Of a stretch of 64,000 nucleotides of DNA, positions 59,490 to 64,000 are shown piece after piece. The notes beneath the pieces were generated by a model. It had not been told where the DNA came from, did not search any database, and saw only the letters and a list, made by a program, of their open reading frames with translations. Numbering within the stretch: the stretch's first letter is position 1; each line of letters opens with the position of its first letter. The translations under genes were made by a program, and so were the position numbers. Source of the DNA: Ectobius pallidus (taxonomy: Eukaryota > Arthropoda > Insecta > Blattodea > Ectobiidae); the NCBI GenBank assembly GCA_964059195.1, contig CAXKWD010000005.1, positions 42,361,825-42,425,824 of the forward strand. The letters are read 5' to 3'.

Positions 59490-60249
59490 TTGTACATTTG
59501 TCATCGTGTTTGTTTGTGTAAATTTGAATCTGTTTGCCTTCCACACATGCGTTTCGCTGGAATGGTTATATCATGCTTTGCATCATTGAAGGTGAGAGGT
59601 TACCTTGCATATTAAAAATGTTTGTTATTGGTCTTTTCACATTGCTACCTTACTGTGCATTGCTATAATAACATTTTTTAACAGTTAACACGTTTTGCAG
59701 AACTCTATGACACTTTGTTGCAGTCTGCATATTTCTACTGCTTTATTGCACCAAATAGCTGTACATATTAATTTATATCTCCTAAACCCAATGTCGTCCC
59801 AACTTGATTTTTTACTATGTTGTATAGTGTAACATGAAGAAGCAAATATATTTTTTTCATCAATTTTGAAGGTGACATGTTTTGAGATATTCAAGGTCAA
59901 AGGTTAAGGTCATTGACCTTAATTGTTTACATTGTTTGAATATAGCCATGTTGCATATCATTTGAAAGCTTGTTCCCAGACCTTTCTGAAAATACCTGTT
60001 TCACAGTTCTATCTCTATTAGAACAGAAGTTACAGCCGTTTTTGTCTGCTGTGCTTATCAAATTTTCAGCACATTTTCCGAACTTTGGGCAGCCATTACT
60101 TTTGTTGTACTAGTGCTAGAATTCTATAATTTGGCATTTTTCATTCTCTCATCATGTGCAATGAACACACCAAATTTCATGAAAATCGGAGATGGTCAGG
60201 TTGAAAATTGTACTTTTCTGTGTTGGTTTGACATGGAATGACTCTTTGA

Positions 60250-60515
60250 TATTGATTGTCTTCCCTCTTTAAACATTTTATACCATCTTCTAGCTGTGCT
60301 GTAGGGAAGAACAAAGTCTCCATAGGCCTTTTGTAACATTGCAAAGGCCTCAGCTGAAGATTTTTTAGTCTAAAGCAGAATTTTAAAGCCGCATATTGCT
60401 CGTCGCGCATCCCCTCCATTGAAGCCATAGGCAATATTGAACATGTCTGCACTTGCAGGCGTCTCACAGACAGGAATCTTGAGATATGACGTTGAAACTT
60501 ACACCACGCGTGCAT
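60250..60515 (-). pseudogene. Mariner transposase N-terminus (right copy)
   Basis: The minus strand reads MRDEQYAALKFCFRLKN, with a frameshift, and includes a 'ggagactttgttcttccc' segment missing from the left copy. It runs to the insertion point of the Sola-like element at 60248. Confidence 0.8.
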
Positions 60516-60613
60516 GACGCATCAAGCTAACACATATCATAAGGAAAACGTTTAGCGTGATAAACTATGAACGTAAAAAAATTATGATCATTCTTTATTG
60601 AACAGCCCTCATA

Positions 60614-61230
60614 TAATAAATAGCAAATTTTACTTTTCAGAAGCTAATACTATAATATCAATTGTTCAATACATTTTGAGGAAATGGGTGTTTTGTACTG
60701 TTTTAAAATTTGAATTCATAATTAATTGTTAACAGCAGAAACTAAGTCCTGTTTTTGTGTAGCGGCCAGGGAATTTCACCAAGGACCACTGGGTAGAACT
60801 CATTTAACAAGTAGGTTAGCTTCCCTTATGGTCTTAGTACAAAGACAAGAAACGATGCATATTCAGAACTAGCCCTAGGTTTCAATAATTGCAGTGAATT
60901 ATTGAACCAAAAATTATCAAACTAACAGGCCAGTATCAAAAGGAATTTTTAAAAGGAAAGAAAAGCGGAACCAATCCAGTGACTGGTTTACACATCAAAA
61001 CAGTTTGCATTTTCAGCGTCAATTAGTGCCAGCAAGAAACGAATATCACACGTGGAGATTCCCACAAAAAGTTGAAATCTTGCTATATAACATACATGGA
61101 GACCCAAGGAACTATGAACTGTCTGTGCAGTGCTTTGCGGTTTGCGATGGCGGCATGCGTTGCTGACTATGGCTATCATAGAGTGGTACAGATGCAACCA
61201 TACAACAATTTTCTTAACTATGGTTAAAGG
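60614..61230. other. No gene recognised
   Basis: AT-rich spacer. A block at 61090-61200 is GC-richer ('ttgcgatggcggcatgcg') without a reading frame I can identify. Confidence 0.35.
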
Positions 61231-61239
61231 CTTTACTTA

Positions 61240-61760
61240 CCAACGTTATGAAAGGAGGTTCTGAAACTGGCCAACATCCATACATTTTTGGAATTTCTTT
61301 AAGAAACATCCATCAGTCGCCATACTTTACGTTGCAAAATGCTGGAAATTTCTTGGTGGATATTTTGTTTTAATTCTTTCATGGTGTGTGGGCTTGTCTT
61401 GTATACTTTATGTTTTAATTTACCCCAGAGAAAAAAGTAGCAGGGGGTTAGGTCGGGGAACCGAGGGGGCCAAAAATGTCTGTCCTTAAACACACTTTCA
61501 ATTATTCTCATTAAAATATTGGCTGTATGGGCTGTGACAGAGTCTGGTTGAAAAAAAAAGGCAAAGGCACACTCCTTGTCTGTTAATTCTCTAAAAAGGG
61601 GGGCAAAATTGTATTCACATACCTGAGGGCATCTACTGCTGAGTCATAAAAAGTGGGCCCTATAATTCATTCTCTGCTCAAGGCACAAAACAAACCAATC
61701 CTATCGTCATGGAGGGGTACTTCATGAACAATATTAGTTTTATCAGAGCTCCTGTAACAA
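61240..61760 (-). pseudogene. Mariner-like transposase C-terminal remnant
   Basis: The minus strand encodes RHFWPPRFPDLTPCYFFLWG, then KLKHKVYKTSPHTMKELKQN and a helical end (61511-61299). The PDLTP block contains the second catalytic Asp region. The upstream piece (to about 61760) is full of stops. Ends were not identified. It is not the same family as the palindromic mariner at 56910. Confidence 0.8.
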
Positions 61761-61769
61761 TTATTTTGT

Positions 61770-64000
61770 GTACTCACAGATCCATGAAGGTAGAACAAGG
61801 CCTCGTTCGAGCATCAGTAGTGTGACCTTTGTTGCAGCAGTGGCAGGAAACACATGCCCAGCTGGTTGATAGTTCATTGGGTCTCCCTGTATTACAGCCT
61901 TTTCAGATAATAGAGTTTTCCAAAATTTAAATCTTCACTTAAATCTTTTAATATTTTTCTAGCATCACTACAATACTAAAAAAATAAAGTCATTTCACCA
62001 AGTGTACCATTCACATTTTTTATACAGATGTTAATATTTGTGAAATAATAATAAACATTATTTATTTTAATAAATATCATGTACTAGCCTCTTGCTCAGG
62101 CTGACCAGATATTTTTGGTCCATCAGGAGATGCTGAAAAATTCTGGTGGAAAATTTCCCACAAGACCAATGAAAACAGAGAATTTTTAAATTAAAAATAT
62201 AACTTTAGCATTAGTCTAAGTTTAACTTGTTACAAGATAGAATGAAATTTTTACCTAGGTATAAAAAACCAATGAAAATAGATTTTGTTTCTTCAATTGA
62301 ACTTAGACCTACTAAGAATTTCACCTTTTTCAAATATGTTTATTTAAATACTTTAGCCTACTTTTGATCAAATTTGTCTGAAGAATGTTTTTTCCAGGAT
62401 ATCTACATTCTTGATCAGTTTCTCACCAAATTCTTCACAAGAAAAAACAAAGTGTTACACTTGTAACATAGCTTACGCCGTTTCAGTCTTCACTCTGGAT
62501 TTCTCTTACGTCCACAATGAATTCATTGTTGAAAAGAGTCTTTCAAAAGAAGAATTAGATCCAGGAAGGCACATGAGCAATGGCACAATCTTCAGGAGGT
62601 TTGCATGTGGAACAGAATTTGTCCTGAAGTATTCAATCACCTCACACGGACACCTCTGTTGGGTTATCCGGGATTTTTTTTTTTTTTATCCGAGCAAGAA
62701 AATTTAAGTCAAGATTTCGGTGAATTGGTCAAAACGCATTTTCTTTTTTAAAATTACTAGCCATCATAACACCTAATGGCATGATGACACTACTGGAAAG
62801 CAGAAATAACATCTCCTTCCAGCAATGGCTTTAGAATTCTGGCAGTGAATGAACTAAAAAAGAAAGCAGTAAAACGTGGATTGAAGATTCTATTATTTTT
62901 GCTATGTAATACCCGCGAGAGGCAATGGCAAATCTCCGCGGTATCATCCTTGCCTGAATCGCCTCGGACGAGTCGTGGTCATCACCCATCATTATAGGCA
63001 TGTATGCCAAGATTGAAAACAATATAATGTGCAGCTGTGTCAACATTTGCATAAACAAAAAGTAATGTACAGAAAAAATAGCACTATCTGGGACAAAAAT
63101 GGTTTTCGGTGATGATTCCAGGGACTTTTATTCTCCATACGTAAATGAAGGATGGTCCCCAGAAATCGAGGACATCAGGTCAGCCTACTCTAGCTGTGCT
63201 CATGGTGCTGCCATCTTGTGAGATTGTGCACAAACAGATTATTTTTTAGGGTGCTGCTGCCAACATACAACTTTTACCCCCATATCTTCCAGGTAAAAAG
63301 TTTTGCTAGTCTTATGGCAAGTGATCTATAATGGCCTGCTAGCTGGCAAACCCCTAGCACTGACAGGCGGTCACCCAGAACTGTCAACAATATGCTTTCT
63401 GCCTGCAAGCCATGAGCTTCCCGCATCAATATGGATGACATGCCAGAGTTTGTGAACTTATACATTTTTAGAAAGTCGAAGGTAAAAGAAGCACTTTTAA
63501 CGGTAGATGTACAACGTGCATCTCAGCGGACTGTATGCATAGATAATTAGGGCTGATTAAAATCAAAATGCACGCCATACATTCGAATAGAAAATAAAAT
63601 AATAGGTTTACAAGAAACAAAGACCATAGGCGATGTAACACGACACTGAATTCTTCTTAAGCACAATCACTCACTAATTCTTGTTTGATGTCTTGACGAT
63701 CTTCTAAAGCTGAGATGATTGAATCCGCCCAATAAAAAACCTTGTTGGTTTCAATACAGATTTATTTAAAATTCCAGAGGACCACTCGACTTGATACGTC
63801 GAGAACTTGTAATTATTAATTAAGCATATACATATAACAATTGTATGCTATAAAATTGATTTACAGTTAATCTTGAAATGTCTTTTAATCTCAAGTCACA
63901 AACGCAATACTAATGTCAATAAATTAATTTGCGTTGTGTAGCATCAAAGCAATATTCAAATATTTATGAATGTTAAAATCTTTTAAACACTCACTTGTGA
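61770..64000. other. Right edge: no gene recognised
   Basis: A 98-codon frame at 62411-62707 and a 75-codon minus frame at 62831-63058 were examined. Neither has a recognisable domain, and the second sits in a GC-richer block (62905-63000) that looks like a dispersed repeat. I saw no upstream STT3A exon here. Confidence 0.35.

Larger units (their letters stand above)
57502..60244 (+). mobile_element. Sola-like DNA transposon with ~600-bp inverted arms, 4-bp TSD
   Basis: Inverted ends GAGTCATTCCATGTCAAA are flanked by 'tttg' (57498-57501 and 60245-60248). The arms, 57502-about 58104 and about 59625-60244, are long reverse complements (e.g. 'gaccttaacctttgacctt', 'aaatcaagttgggacgaca'). The core between them codes for an unidentified protein on the plus strand. 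Sola is suggested by the 4-bp duplication and long TIRs only; Kolobok or another long-TIR family is possible. Confidence 0.75.
56910..60611 (-). mobile_element. Palindromic mariner element carrying a Sola-like transposon
   Basis: The ends CAAGGGCTGTTCAATAAAG and TGAGGGCTGTTCAATAAAG (opposite strand) are flanked by TA. Both ends continue inward as inverted copies of the same mariner 5' region, about 340-370 bp including the transposase N-terminus (TRDEQYAALKFCFRLKK). On the minus strand a central transposase piece follows the right-hand N-terminus, and the left end is a second N-terminus in inverted orientation. A 2.7-kb Sola-like element sits between the right N-terminus and the central piece. 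Confidence 0.85.

Noticed and set aside
62411..62707. 98-codon frame considered as a host exon
   Set aside because: No recognisable domain, no clear splice sites, and it ends in a T-run artefact.
62831..63058. 75-codon minus frame considered as a gene
   Set aside because: It overlaps a GC-richer repeat-like block and has no family resemblance I can defend.

Overview
This window looks like a large-genome insect. Blattodea or a related orthopteroid order is my guess, from the intron sizes, the AT-rich base composition, the frequent 'taggcct' words and the mix of repeats, but the species cannot be read from the sequence. Only one host gene is recognisable: STT3A, the catalytic subunit of the oligosaccharyltransferase, on the minus strand. 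Seven consecutive internal exons lie between 55015 and 7186 (1348 coding nt, about 449 codons). All have GT-AG splice sites and matching phases, and none has a stop. The exons for roughly the first 200 residues and the last 50 or so were not found and probably lie outside the window.

Almost everything else that can be identified is transposable-element DNA packed into the STT3A introns. Left of the last visible exon (1-7185) are an internally deleted Ty3-type retroelement, a 41-bp tandem repeat and a small hAT-type MITE with an 8-bp target duplication. Intron 14540-7375 holds a giant foldback element (7701-14386). Its arms are about 770-790 bp and contain roughly 150-bp repeats and tRNA-like segments, and it has been invaded by a hAT transposon (11246-13210), an 810-bp element (13529-14338) and a MULE-like element (9252-9906). 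Intron 17904-14761 holds a tRNA-derived SINE, a Penelope-like 3' fragment and a LINE 3' end. Intron 27112-18390 holds a decayed Ty3/Gypsy-type element with both LTRs (19005-26452) and an envelope-like region, followed by an inverted-dimer insertion.

Intron 43949-27352 holds a solo LTR split by a hAT element (27946-30777), a 2.9-kb element with TAGTGATGGG ends, and a Penelope-like element cut by a piggyBac-type MITE and by a nearly complete BEL/Pao retrotransposon (36733-43416). The BEL/Pao copy itself carries a deleted mariner and a small MITE. Intron 54823-44104 holds a palindromic insertion and a 7.2-kb PIF/Harbinger element (46657-53830) that contains a second Harbinger, a hAT remnant and a LINE. 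Right of exon 55015 is a palindromic mariner (56910-60611) with a Sola-like long-TIR transposon inside it, then a mariner C-terminal remnant.

I found no bacterial system, CRISPR array, defence island or operon. The most informative part of the window is its layered insertion history. About a dozen elements can be ordered in time from target-site duplications and nesting, while the host exons remain intact. The least understood item is the protein-coding core of the Sola-like element (about 58110-59489).
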